Source: an uncultured Acidobacteriota bacterium (GTDB lineage: Bacteria; Acidobacteriota; Terriglobia; Terriglobales; CAINCZ01). Taken from it: a stretch of DNA of 43,065 nucleotides. Below, piece after piece: positions 15,422-23,679 of the stretch. A program made the position numbers and the translations under genes. The DNA lies in contig CAINCZ010000076.1 in NCBI GenBank assembly GCA_903847195.1, forward strand, positions 1-43,065, in the 5' to 3' direction. The notes beneath the pieces are model-generated. The model was not told the origin of the DNA. It saw only the letters and a program-made list of their open reading frames with translations, and made no database searches. Numbering within the stretch: position 1 is the stretch's first letter; each line of letters begins with the position of its first letter.

Positions 15422-16819
15422 TCAGTCGCGCTCGATCAGGTCGTACTTCTTGAGCAGATGCCGGAAGCTGCGGTAGGAGAGCTTGAGCACGCCGGCCGCC
15501 CGGGTCTGTACGCCGTTTTCGCGGCGGAGGGCCGACTGGAGCAGGGAGCGTTCGATCTGCGCGACGTAGCGCTCGATGTCGAGTCCCTCGGGTGGAATCG
15601 AGATGCCGGGCGATCCGCCGACGCCGACCGCCAGCTTCATGGAGCGGGGCTTCGGGGCCTCGGAGGGAATGTCGACGTGCAACTCGTTGGTGGATTCCAT
15701 GGCGACGGCACGCTCGATGGTGTTCTCCAACTGGCGTACGTTGCCGGGCCAGTCATAGCCCTTGAGCAGGTCGAGCGAATCGGTGGTGATGCGCGCGACG
15801 GAGCGTCCCATGATGGCGGAGAACTTCTTGAGGAAGTGGCCCGCCAGCTGCACGACATCGTCTTCGCGATCGCGCAGCGGCGGGACGCGAATGGGAATGA
15901 CGCTGATGCGGTAGAAGAGATCTTCGCGGAAGGAGCCGGAGGCCACCATCTGTTCGAGTTCGCGATTGGTGGCGGCGATGACGCGCACGTCGATCGGGCT
16001 CTCGGAGGTGCCGCCCACCGGGCGCACCACGCGCTCCTGCAAGACGCGCAGCAGCTTGACCTGCATGCCGGGCGACATTTCGCCGATTTCGTCGAGGAAG
16101 ATGGTGCCGCCGTTGGCGGCTTCGAAGAGGCCGCGCTTGTTCTGCGTGGCGCCGGTGAAGGCGCCGCGGAGGTAGCCGAAGAGTTCGCTTTCCAGCAGGG
16201 TCTCGGGGAAGGCTCCGCAGTTGACGCTGACGAAGGGATCGCTGGAGCGCGGCGAGCAGTCGTGCACGGCGCGGGCGACGAGTTCCTTGCCGGTGCCGCT
16301 CTCGCCGTAGATGAGGACGGTGCTGTTGGTGGGTGCGATGGTACGCACCGTACTCTTCAGCTTGTGCATGGCGGGGCTGGTGCCGACGAGGTTATCGAGG
16401 GAGTTGTGCTGGGCGGCGTCGCGCCGGAAGGCGAAGTTCTGGCGGCGGAGGCGCGCCTTTTCGAGCGCCTGCTCGACGGCAGTGACGGTAGCCGAGGGCA
16501 GGCTTGATCCGCCTTTGACGAGGAAGGCGCAGACGCCCACTTCGGCGATGCGCCGGGTGGCTTCAAAATCCTCATGCGCGGTGATGATGATGCGCTCGGT
16601 ATCGGGGCAGTGGGACGAGGCGAACTGCATCATCTCGATTCCATCCACCCCGGGCATGCGCACGTCGCTGATAAAAACGTCAAACGGCGCGATTTCCAGC
16701 TTGATCTTGGCCATTTCGCCCGAGGTCACCGTATCGACACGATGACCGGCGCGGCGCAAGGCTATCTCAAGCATCCGGCAGATGTGAACTTCATCGTCGC
16801 AAATCAGAATACTGCCCAA
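15422..16819 (-). CDS. pilR: PilR-type sigma54 response regulator
   Basis: This 465-residue NtrC-family activator probably switches on the pilin gene from a sigma54 promoter elsewhere. Domain order: receiver (1-120; acidic pair in ICDDE, phosphoacceptor D52 in FISDVRMPG), AAA+ sigma54-interaction domain (about 145-375; Walker A GESGTGKE, sigma54-contact loop GAFTGA, Walker B GTIFLDEIGEM), and a Fis-type helix-turn-helix at the C-terminus (TRAAGVLKLSYRSFRHLLKKY). Its start lies inside the 3' end of pilS (29-bp overlap), so the two are translated together. The receiver has K in VKGG where the switch lysine is expected. Confidence 0.9.
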   Translation of the reverse strand: MGSILICDDEVHICRMLEIALRRAGHRVDTVTSGEMAKIKLEIAPFDVFISDVRMPGVDGIEMMQFASSHCPDTERIIITAHEDFEATRRIAEVGVCAFLVKGGSSLPSATVTAVEQALEKARLRRQNFAFRRDAAQHNSLDNLVGTSPAMHKLKSTVRTIAPTNSTVLIYGESGTGKELVARAVHDCSPRSSDPFVSVNCGAFPETLLESELFGYLRGAFTGATQNKRGLFEAANGGTIFLDEIGEMSPGMQVKLLRVLQERVVRPVGGTSESPIDVRVIAATNRELEQMVASGSFREDLFYRISVIPIRVPPLRDREDDVVQLAGHFLKKFSAIMGRSVARITTDSLDLLKGYDWPGNVRQLENTIERAVAMESTNELHVDIPSEAPKPRSMKLAVGVGGSPGISIPPEGLDIERYVAQIERSLLQSALRRENGVQTRAAGVLKLSYRSFRHLLKKYDLIERD

Positions 16820-18464
16820 TTTCAGAACCTCCCAGGATGACTGCCAGGTGCTGCTCTTCGCGGATGGCGCGCTTGAACTGCAGGGTGAAGGTGCTGCCCT
16901 TGCCCGGGTGCGACTCGACGGTCACGCTGCCTTCGTGGGCCTGCATGATCTGGTAGACCATGGCCAGACCCAGTCCCGTGCTGTTGGCAAAGCCGGAGTG
17001 GAACGGCTCGAAAATCGCCTCCATCTGCTCGCGCTTCATGCCGATGCCGGTATCGGCAAAGCTGACGTAGACGCTGCCGCCATCGACCCAGAGCCGGACG
17101 CGGAGCGTGCCGCCGGCTGCCATGGCACGAAAGGCATTGTCGGAGATATTCCAGAAGACCTGCTTCACGCGGTTGGCGTCGAGCATGGCCCGCCAATCGC
17201 TGAAGGGGATGTCGCACTCGATTCGGATGGGGCCGCCGAGGCACTCGGGGCGGTTTTCCAGCAGCCGCATGGTGTCCTCCAGCAGCGGGGCGATCGGTTG
17301 CGGCGCCAGGCGGCACCGCTGATCGCGCGAGTAGGAGAGGAAATCGGTGACGATCTGGTTGAGGCGCTCCGACTCGCGGCGCACGATCTTGAGGAGCTGG
17401 AGTTCGTCGTCGGCAAGGCCGGAGGATTCACCGAGCATCTGCGCGCTGCCAGCGATGGCAGTGAGCGGGTTGCGGATTTCATGGGCGATGCCGCTGGCGA
17501 GACGGCCCACGGCGGCCAGGCGGTCGCGCATCTGGAGTTCGCGCTCAAGGCGGCGGATTTCCGTCAGGTCGGTAAAGGTGTAGAGCTGGCCCTGGACTTC
17601 GCCCTCGCCGGAGCGCAACGAGCAGACGCCGATGCCGAACGTCTTCTGCTCGGATTTGGCTTCATCCGGGCGCTGGTAGCGAACTTCGCCGCGCAGTCCG
17701 CCGACCGACGGCAGAGTTTCGCCAAAGACGTCACTCAAGGGAATGCCGATGAGTTCCTGCTGGGTGCGGCCAAGCATACGCGCGCCGGCAGGGTTGACGA
17801 CCGCGATGTGGCCCTGGAGGTCGGTGCTGATGACGCCGCTGGTCATGGAGTCGATGATGCGTTCGTGGAGCACCTGCAACGATTCGAGCGCTCCGCTGGC
17901 CTCTTCCAGCTTGCCCTTGACGATGCGCAACTTGGAGACCAGCCGGCTGGTCAGATAAGCGACGGCGACATAGGCGACGAGGTTGACGAGGATGGCTGCC
18001 TGGAGCGCGGTTTCATCGGGATGGGTGACACCGAAGGAACGGATCACCCCGAAGTAGCTCAGCTCAATCACCGCGCCATAGAGCACGAAGGCAAAGCAGG
18101 CGGTGAGGAATGCCCAGACCACCGGCAGCATGATGGCGGCCATGATGATGATGAGCGGGTAGATGAAATTGAACAGGGTGTCGATGCCGCCGGTGACGTA
18201 GATGACGGCGGTGGCGAAGACCAGGTCGGTGAGTATCTGCAGGCGCGCCTGCACGCGCTGGTCGTTCCACCAGTGCAGCAGCAGGAGGAAGAATACGGCG
18301 ACGGAGTACCAGGCGATGATGACGGCCAGGAACGGGATGCGTCCGGAGGCGGCGGGCCGTGCGCGTTCGATGGCCAACTGCATCGCCAGCAGCAAGGTGA
18401 TGACGAGAACGCGGACGCGAACCAGCCAGCTCAGCCACGCCTGTTCATTGAATGGTGTCATCAT
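16791..18464 (-). CDS. pilS: PilS-type sensor histidine kinase
   Basis: This 557-residue membrane kinase is the partner of PilR. Residues 1-180 hold about six hydrophobic segments (the PilS-like membrane domain). A PAS domain follows (about 205-310, with MTSGVISTDLQGHIAVVNPAGARMLG), then the dimerisation domain with phosphoacceptor H328 in GIAHEIRNPLTAIAG, and the ATP-binding domain (N box NISDNAFRAM, G1 FADTGIGM, G2 STGLGLAMVYQIM). It lies 89 bp after pilC. In other bacteria PilS senses pilin in the inner membrane; that role is assumed here by homology. Confidence 0.9.
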   Translation of the reverse strand: MMTPFNEQAWLSWLVRVRVLVITLLLAMQLAIERARPAASGRIPFLAVIIAWYSVAVFFLLLLHWWNDQRVQARLQILTDLVFATAVIYVTGGIDTLFNFIYPLIIIMAAIMLPVVWAFLTACFAFVLYGAVIELSYFGVIRSFGVTHPDETALQAAILVNLVAYVAVAYLTSRLVSKLRIVKGKLEEASGALESLQVLHERIIDSMTSGVISTDLQGHIAVVNPAGARMLGRTQQELIGIPLSDVFGETLPSVGGLRGEVRYQRPDEAKSEQKTFGIGVCSLRSGEGEVQGQLYTFTDLTEIRRLERELQMRDRLAAVGRLASGIAHEIRNPLTAIAGSAQMLGESSGLADDELQLLKIVRRESERLNQIVTDFLSYSRDQRCRLAPQPIAPLLEDTMRLLENRPECLGGPIRIECDIPFSDWRAMLDANRVKQVFWNISDNAFRAMAAGGTLRVRLWVDGGSVYVSFADTGIGMKREQMEAIFEPFHSGFANSTGLGLAMVYQIMQAHEGSVTVESHPGKGSTFTLQFKRAIREEQHLAVILGGSEIGQYSDLRR

Positions 18465-18553
18465 CGGCCGGTTACCTCATCTTCTACTGATTAACTGCAG
18501 TTCTTAACTTGCGCCGCCCTCGAGGAAGCGCCATTGTGCTCCGCCAGTAGCCC

Positions 18554-19765
18554 TCATCCGGCCAGCTTGCCGATCATCTTGAACAGCGGCAGGTAGAGCG
18601 AAATCACGATGCCGCCGACGAAGACGCCGAGAACGGCGATCATCACCGGTTCGAGCAGCGTCAGCAGGTCCTTGGTGGCGGCATCGACTTCGTTCTCGTA
18701 GAAGTCGGCGATTTTCTGGAGCATGGCATCCATGGAGCCGGTGGCTTCACCGACGCCGATCATCTGCGTGACCATGTTGGGGAAGACACCGCTTTCCTTC
18801 AGCGGATCGACCAGCGTGCGACCTTCTTCGATGGAGCGGCGGACCTTGAGCAACGTCCTTTCGATCACGGCGTTGCCGGAGGTGCGGGCGGTGATGGCCA
18901 GCGCTTCGAGAATCGGCACGCCGGAGGTGATGAGCGTGCCCAGGGTGCGCGAGAAGCGCGCCACGGCGATCTTGCGCAGCAACATGCCGATGATCGGGAG
19001 GTTGAGCATCATGCGGTCCCAGATCAGGCGGCCCTGCTCGCCCTTACGAAAGAGCTTGATGCCGAAGAACAGGAGGATGACGAACAGGATGGCCCACCAC
19101 CAGAACGCGCCGACGAGTTCGCTCAACCGGATGACAAACACGGTCGGGACGGGGAGTTCGACGCCGAGGCCTTCAAACAGCTTGGTGAAGATCGGCACGA
19201 CCCACTTCAGCAGTCCGCCGACGATGAGTAAGGCGAGCGAGATCACCGAGACGGGATAGATCAAGGCGGAGCGGAGCGCCTGCTTCATCTTGACGGCTTT
19301 CTCGGTGTAGGTCGCAAGGCGATCGAGGATGATGTCGAGGATGCCGCCGGTTTCTCCCGCTTCGACCATGTTGACGACGAGGTCATCGAAGACGCGCGGG
19401 TAGGCGCGCATGGCGTTCGACAGGGTGGAGCCGCCCTCGACCGCGGTGCGCACGCCGGTGAGCGTGCGCTGGAAGGATGTGTTCTCCTGGTTGCTGGCCA
19501 TCAGGTCGAGGCACTGCACGAGGGGCAGACCGGCGTCGATCATGACGGCGAACTGGCGGAAGAAGACGGCGCGGTCCTTGGCGGAGACGGACTGGCGACC
19601 GAGCGTCGGCAGGGCGAACTCCTTCCCCTTCTCTTTGATGGGCCCGGCCAGGGTGATGCGTTCACGCCGCAGTTGCGCGGCGAGTACCTGCTTGTTCTCG
19701 GCGACGCGCTCGCCCGCGACGCGCTTGCCGCTGGCATCCTTGCCCGAAAATGTGAATAACGGCAT
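18554..19765 (-). CDS. pilC: Type IV pilus inner-membrane platform protein
   Basis: This 403-residue GspF-family protein forms the inner-membrane platform on which PilB and PilT work. It has two GspF domains (about 65-190 and 270-392), each with the pattern of a soluble helical bundle followed by a transmembrane helix. Motifs seen are FFRQFAVMIDAGLPLVQCLD near residue 75, the second-copy equivalent FSRTLGTLITSGVPILEAL, and the ending MIAVLGVFVGGIVISLYLPLFKMIGKLAG. I chose MPLFTF as the start because AAGGAAC lies just before it; an in-frame GTG five codons upstream is less likely. It sits 87 bp after pilT. Confidence 0.94.
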   Translation of the reverse strand: MPLFTFSGKDASGKRVAGERVAENKQVLAAQLRRERITLAGPIKEKGKEFALPTLGRQSVSAKDRAVFFRQFAVMIDAGLPLVQCLDLMASNQENTSFQRTLTGVRTAVEGGSTLSNAMRAYPRVFDDLVVNMVEAGETGGILDIILDRLATYTEKAVKMKQALRSALIYPVSVISLALLIVGGLLKWVVPIFTKLFEGLGVELPVPTVFVIRLSELVGAFWWWAILFVILLFFGIKLFRKGEQGRLIWDRMMLNLPIIGMLLRKIAVARFSRTLGTLITSGVPILEALAITARTSGNAVIERTLLKVRRSIEEGRTLVDPLKESGVFPNMVTQMIGVGEATGSMDAMLQKIADFYENEVDAATKDLLTLLEPVMIAVLGVFVGGIVISLYLPLFKMIGKLAG

Positions 19766-19852
19766 AGAGTTCCTTTCCACCCCAGCGAGCGAAAAGGCCG
19801 CATTCGCTGGGGGCCCCGGATTACGGTGCCCTTACTGCCCACGGGTTAGCGG

Positions 19853-20968
19853 CTATCGCTTGCCTGCCTTGTAGGCGCCGCCTGGGTTCGCTTTCTGCGC
19901 GTTGCCGCGCGCGATCATCTCCTGCAATTCGTCCGGCAGAGAGGAGCGCAGTATGGCGGTTTCCAGCGTGATGTGCTGCTGGAAGTAGAGTGCGGCGAGC
20001 GCCTGGTTGAAGGTCTGCATTCCGAACTTGTCCTGGCCCGACTGCATGGCCGAGTAAACCTGGTGAATCTTGTCTTCGCGAATCAGGTTGCGGACGGCGG
20101 CGTTGGGGATCAGGATCTCCATCGCCATCACGCGTCCGGCGCCGTTGGGCTTGGGCAGCAGCGTCTGGCAGAGGATTCCTTCCAGCACGAGCGACAACTG
20201 CGCGCGCACCTGCGGCTGCTGGTAGGCCGGGAAGACGTCGATGATGCGGTTGATGGTGGAGGCCGCCGAATTGGTGTGGAGCGTGGCGAAGGTCAGGTGG
20301 CCGGTCTCGGCGATGCGCAGGGCCGACTCAATGGTTTCGAGGTCGCGCATTTCGCCGATGAGCACCACGTCGGGGTCTTCGCGCAGCGCGGCCCGGAGGG
20401 CGCCGGCAAACGACTTGGTGTCGGAGTTGACCTCGCGCTGGTTGACCACCGAGAGTTTGTGCTGGTGCAGGAACTCGATCGGGTCTTCAATGGTGATGAT
20501 GTGTTCGTGGCGCTCGCTGTTGATCTTGTCGATCATGGCGGCAAGCGTGGTGCTCTTGCCGGAGCCGGTGGGTCCGGTGACCAGCACCAGGCCGCGCGGC
20601 TTGTCGCACAGCTTGGCAACGATGGGCGGCAGGTTGAGGGCATCGAAGCCCTTGATCTCGAAGGGAATCACGCGGAAGACCGCCGCAGTGGCGCCGCGCT
20701 GGTTGAAGACGTTGGCGCGGAAGCGGGCGAGGCCGCGCAGGCCGAAGGAGAAGTCGAGTTCGAGCTGCTCCTCAAAGCGCTGCTTCTGCGTGTCGGTCAT
20801 CACGCTATAGGCGATGGCCTTGGTGTCGGCCGGCGTGAGCGCAGGCATCTCGAGCGGGCGCAGGGTGCCATGCACGCGCACCTGCGGAGGCGTGTTGGTG
20901 GTGATGTGCAGATCGCTGCCGCTCAGCTCCATCATCGTCTTCAGCAGGTCGCTGAGGCTTACCGCCAT
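19853..20968 (-). CDS. pilT: Type IV pilus retraction ATPase
   Basis: PilT is the hexameric AAA+-like ATPase that powers pilus retraction and twitching. The 371-residue protein has Walker A GPTGSGKS at residues 132-139, the Asp box around EDPIEFLH, Walker B (VLIGEMRDLET), the His box (HLTFATLHTNSA) and the retraction-ATPase segment near AIRNLI (here AVRNLIREDKIHQVYSAMQ). The start MAVSLSDLL has AAGGAAG upstream; the frame extends further upstream only as noise. It lies 35 bp downstream of pilB. Confidence 0.95.
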   Translation of the reverse strand: MAVSLSDLLKTMMELSGSDLHITTNTPPQVRVHGTLRPLEMPALTPADTKAIAYSVMTDTQKQRFEEQLELDFSFGLRGLARFRANVFNQRGATAAVFRVIPFEIKGFDALNLPPIVAKLCDKPRGLVLVTGPTGSGKSTTLAAMIDKINSERHEHIITIEDPIEFLHQHKLSVVNQREVNSDTKSFAGALRAALREDPDVVLIGEMRDLETIESALRIAETGHLTFATLHTNSAASTINRIIDVFPAYQQPQVRAQLSLVLEGILCQTLLPKPNGAGRVMAMEILIPNAAVRNLIREDKIHQVYSAMQSGQDKFGMQTFNQALAALYFQQHITLETAILRSSLPDELQEMIARGNAQKANPGGAYKAGKR

Positions 20969-21003
20969 CGTCTTGCTTCCTTTCCGCCAAGGGCGCGGCG
21001 CCG

Positions 21004-22722
21004 CTACAAGGAAATGGTTTCGCGCGCCACTTCTTCCAGCGTAGTGATGCCTGCGGCAGCCTTGATAAGGCCGCTGCGGCGCAGGGTGATCATGCCGCGC
21101 TCGATCGCCTTCTTTTTCAGCTCCATGGCCGAGGCGCCGACCATGATGAGTTCCCGTATTTCTTCGTCCACTTCCATGACTTCGTAGAGGCCGGTGCGGC
21201 CCTTGTAACCGGTGTCGCGGCAGTTGCCGCAGCCCTTGCCGCGCTTGAGTCGGACTTCTTTGGCTTCGACCGGAGTGAAGCCGGCGTCGACCAGCGCCTG
21301 GTAGGGCATGGGGAGAATTTCGGCGCACTCGGTGCAGATCTTGCGTACCAGTCGCTGGGCGCATATCAGTTGTACGGAGGTCGCCACGAGAAAGGGCTCG
21401 ATGCCCATGTTCATGAGGCGGCTGATGGTCTCGGGCGCGCCGTTGGTGTGTAGCGTGGAGAGCACGAGGTGTCCGGTGAGCGCGGCCTTGATGGCGATTT
21501 CGGCGGTCTCGAAGTCGCGGATTTCGCCGACCAGGATGATGTTTGGGTCCTGCCGCAAAAAGGAGCGCAGGGCGGCGGCGAAGTTGAGCCCGATCTGGTC
21601 TTTCATCTGGACCTGGTTGATGCCGGGCAGATGAAATTCAACCGGATCTTCGGCGGTCAGGATGTTGACGCCCGGCTGATTGAGGCGCGAGATCGAGGAG
21701 TAAAGGGTGTTGGTCTTGCCCGATCCGGTGGGGCCGGTTACCAGCACCATGCCGTAGGGCTTAAGGATTGCGCGCTCGTATTTTTCGAGCGACTCGGCTT
21801 CGAAGCCGAGTTGCGTCATATCAAGGCGCAGGTTTTCCTTGTCGAGCAGGCGGAGGACGATTTTTTCGCCCCAGAGCGTCGGCAGGGTGGAGACGCGGAA
21901 GTCGAGCTCGCGGCGACGTCCGCCGAGGTTCATCTTTAGCATGATGCGCCCGTCCTGCGGCAGGCGCTTTTCGCTGATGTCGAGCTTGGCCATGATCTTG
22001 ACGCGCGACAGGATGGCGTCGCGCAGCTTGAGCGGCGGCGACATGATGTTCTGCAGGACGCCGTCGATGCGGAAGCGCACGCGGAAGTCGCGCTCGTATG
22101 GCTCGAGGTGGATGTCGCTGGCGCCGCGCTTAACGGCGTCGCTCAGGACGACGTTGACGAGCTTGATGATGGGCGCCTCTTCGGCGGCGCGCTCAAGCTC
22201 GGCCAGCGCCATCTCTTCGGCGTCGCCCTTGACTTCCAGGTCGCCGTCGGAGGATTCGCCGAATTGCTGGAGGACCTGCTCGAGGTCCTGCTGGGTGCCG
22301 GAGCCGTACAGCTTGTCGATACGCTCGAGCACGGCGGCTTCGGAGGCGACGACCGGTTCGACCTTGAGCCCGGTCATAAAGTGAATATCGTCGAGCGCGA
22401 AGACGTTGGTGGGATCGACCATGGCCAGCGTCAGAGTGGAGCCGACGCGGCTGAGGGGGAGCACCTGGTAGCGCCTGGCGGTGTCGACCGGAACCAGCTT
22501 GGCGACCGTGGGGTCGATTTCGAAGTAAGCCAGGTTGATGGCCGGAATGCCGTACTGACGCGAGACGAAGCTGGCAACATCATCTTCGGAGACATAGCCC
22601 AGCTTGGCGAGCACCGAGCCCAGACGGCTTCCGGTGTCGCGCACCCGTTGCATCGCAGCCTGAAGCTGCTGCGGGGTGATGATCCTTTCCTGGACTAACA
22701 GGTTACCCAGGCGCTGGGACAT
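21004..22722 (-). CDS. pilB: Type IV pilus assembly (extension) ATPase
   Basis: This 572-residue GspE/PilB ATPase drives pilus extension. It has an N-terminal MshEN-type domain (RLGNLLVQERII and RLGSVLAKLGYVSEDDVASFVSRQ, residues 4-60), a middle N2 domain, Walker A GPTGSGKT, Asp box EDPVEFHL, Walker B ILVGEIRDFET, His box HLVLSTLHTNGA, and a tetracysteine zinc site (CTEC and CGNC) near the C-terminus. The start MSQRLG fits the family and follows TAGGGGTACC; the open frame to 22842 has no family match. It is first in the operon pilB-pilT-pilC-pilS-pilR, downstream of the promoter at 22823-22857. Confidence 0.95.
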   Translation of the reverse strand: MSQRLGNLLVQERIITPQQLQAAMQRVRDTGSRLGSVLAKLGYVSEDDVASFVSRQYGIPAINLAYFEIDPTVAKLVPVDTARRYQVLPLSRVGSTLTLAMVDPTNVFALDDIHFMTGLKVEPVVASEAAVLERIDKLYGSGTQQDLEQVLQQFGESSDGDLEVKGDAEEMALAELERAAEEAPIIKLVNVVLSDAVKRGASDIHLEPYERDFRVRFRIDGVLQNIMSPPLKLRDAILSRVKIMAKLDISEKRLPQDGRIMLKMNLGGRRRELDFRVSTLPTLWGEKIVLRLLDKENLRLDMTQLGFEAESLEKYERAILKPYGMVLVTGPTGSGKTNTLYSSISRLNQPGVNILTAEDPVEFHLPGINQVQMKDQIGLNFAAALRSFLRQDPNIILVGEIRDFETAEIAIKAALTGHLVLSTLHTNGAPETISRLMNMGIEPFLVATSVQLICAQRLVRKICTECAEILPMPYQALVDAGFTPVEAKEVRLKRGKGCGNCRDTGYKGRTGLYEVMEVDEEIRELIMVGASAMELKKKAIERGMITLRRSGLIKAAAGITTLEEVARETISL

Positions 22723-22822
22723 TCCAGTGGTACCCCTAGCTATCGAAGTGGCGGCTGCCTGCGGGCGGCGCAGGCCCGAGTCTTCCTTGCCGAACGGCGC
22801 AGTGTCCGGTGAAGGAAACTTG

Positions 22823-22857
22823 ATGCTAGGTTTTGGTGACACAAATTGTCAATTTGT
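22823..22857 (-). promoter_or_regulatory. pilB promoter with a dyad over the -35 box
   Basis: On the minus strand TTGACA (22852-22847) and TAGCAT (22828-22823) are 18 bp apart, about 100 bp before the pilB ATG. The -35 is embedded in the perfect inverted repeat ACAAATT-GTC-AATTTGT (22841-22857), a likely operator. The surrounding 22840-22910 is strikingly AT-rich for this genome. Confidence 0.5.
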
Positions 22858-22983
22858 AAGTCCCTTAAAAACAATAACTTATGTATCTTTAGTCCATGTA
22901 CCTTAGTGGCTTTTGGTACCCAAAGAGGACGGCTGGTGGTCGCCGATTGTGGTTGGCCTGCCGTGCCGACGGCCCATTTCGAT

Positions 22984-22996
22984 GACAATAATTGTC
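22984..22996. promoter_or_regulatory. Palindrome GACAAT-A-ATTGTC
   Basis: This perfect 13-bp odd palindrome lies in the 381-bp gap between pilB and the divergent small gene. It shares the half-site AATTGTC with the dyad over the pilB -35 box, so both may bind one regulator. Nothing else is recognised in the gap. Confidence 0.35.
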
Positions 22997-23103
22997 GTTG
23001 GCGGGCGGAAGGCGGCGGTGAGGAGTGAGGGGCTAGACCAGCGGGTCTACAATCGGTGGTCGAGCGAAGTAGTTCATTTGCGACGCAGGTGGGGAGAGGG
23101 ACA

Positions 23104-23361
23104 ATGGCGGGGCGCGAACTAAGAGACGTCGCACCGGAAGGCGCAATGTGGTGGTGCCTGGAGTGCGGTCGCATCTCCGGCGACCGATACGGCGTGCTGG
23201 CGACGCGGCAAGGCTGGACCGAGTACTGCACCCTCAAATCGGTTCTCGTGAATGCCAGCACGATGGAGGTCGAACCCAACGGGCGGGTGCGCGAGGCCGA
23301 CATGCTCAAAGACCAGCCGGAGCCGCTGCTCGGCTCCAACACGCCGCAGATTCCTCACTGA
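23104..23361 (+). CDS. Small hypothetical protein with a CxxC motif
   Basis: This 85-residue protein has the start GGGGAGAGGGACA-ATG, giving a good ribosome binding site seven bases ahead. The N-terminal half has WWCLECGRISGDRYG (one CxxC, perhaps half of a metal site), then a lone Cys in TEYCTLK; the rest is polar. I do not recognise a family. It is divergent from the pil operon and alone on its strand before a repeat-containing gap. Confidence 0.5.
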   Translation: MAGRELRDVAPEGAMWWCLECGRISGDRYGVLATRQGWTEYCTLKSVLVNASTMEVEPNGRVREADMLKDQPEPLLGSNTPQIPH

Positions 23362-23549
23362 CGTTAAGCCAATAAATTTAAGAGCGGCACGCCGGCGGTT
23401 TCGTCGATTGTGGGATGTGGGCCGGCTGAGTTTGAAGCGCATCCAGGTGGCGGTCCGGCAGTGTATACTGCGCCGCATGACAGTGATCGCCGCACCGCGA
23501 TTGCAACCTGAGCGGCGTCCCAGGAATTCGTGCAAGAAGTGTTTTGACG

Positions 23550-23640
23550 GGGTCATTCTGAGCGGCTGAAAGCGGCGAAGAAGCTGCTTTTGCTTTCAAT
23601 CGCAGGGAAAGCAGATCCTTCGCTTCACTCAGGATGACCC
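23550..23640. repeat. Imperfect inverted repeat ending in CTCAGGATGACCC
   Basis: GGGTCATTCTGAG at the left pairs with CTCAGGATGACCC at the right (one wobble). The interior carries GCAGATCCTTCGCTTCACTCAGG. This resembles a dispersed bacterial repeat with the core GTCATCCTGAG...GAAGGATC; only one copy is in the window. The rest of the gap 23362-23679 shows nothing I can name. Confidence 0.6.
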
Positions 23641-23679
23641 TTCTGAATTACGCAAGGAAATTGCGGGACCCCGCACTGA

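Noticed and set aside
16848..18494. Long plus-strand open frame opposite pilS
   Set aside because: The same mirror-frame effect; pilS on the other strand has all kinase motifs.
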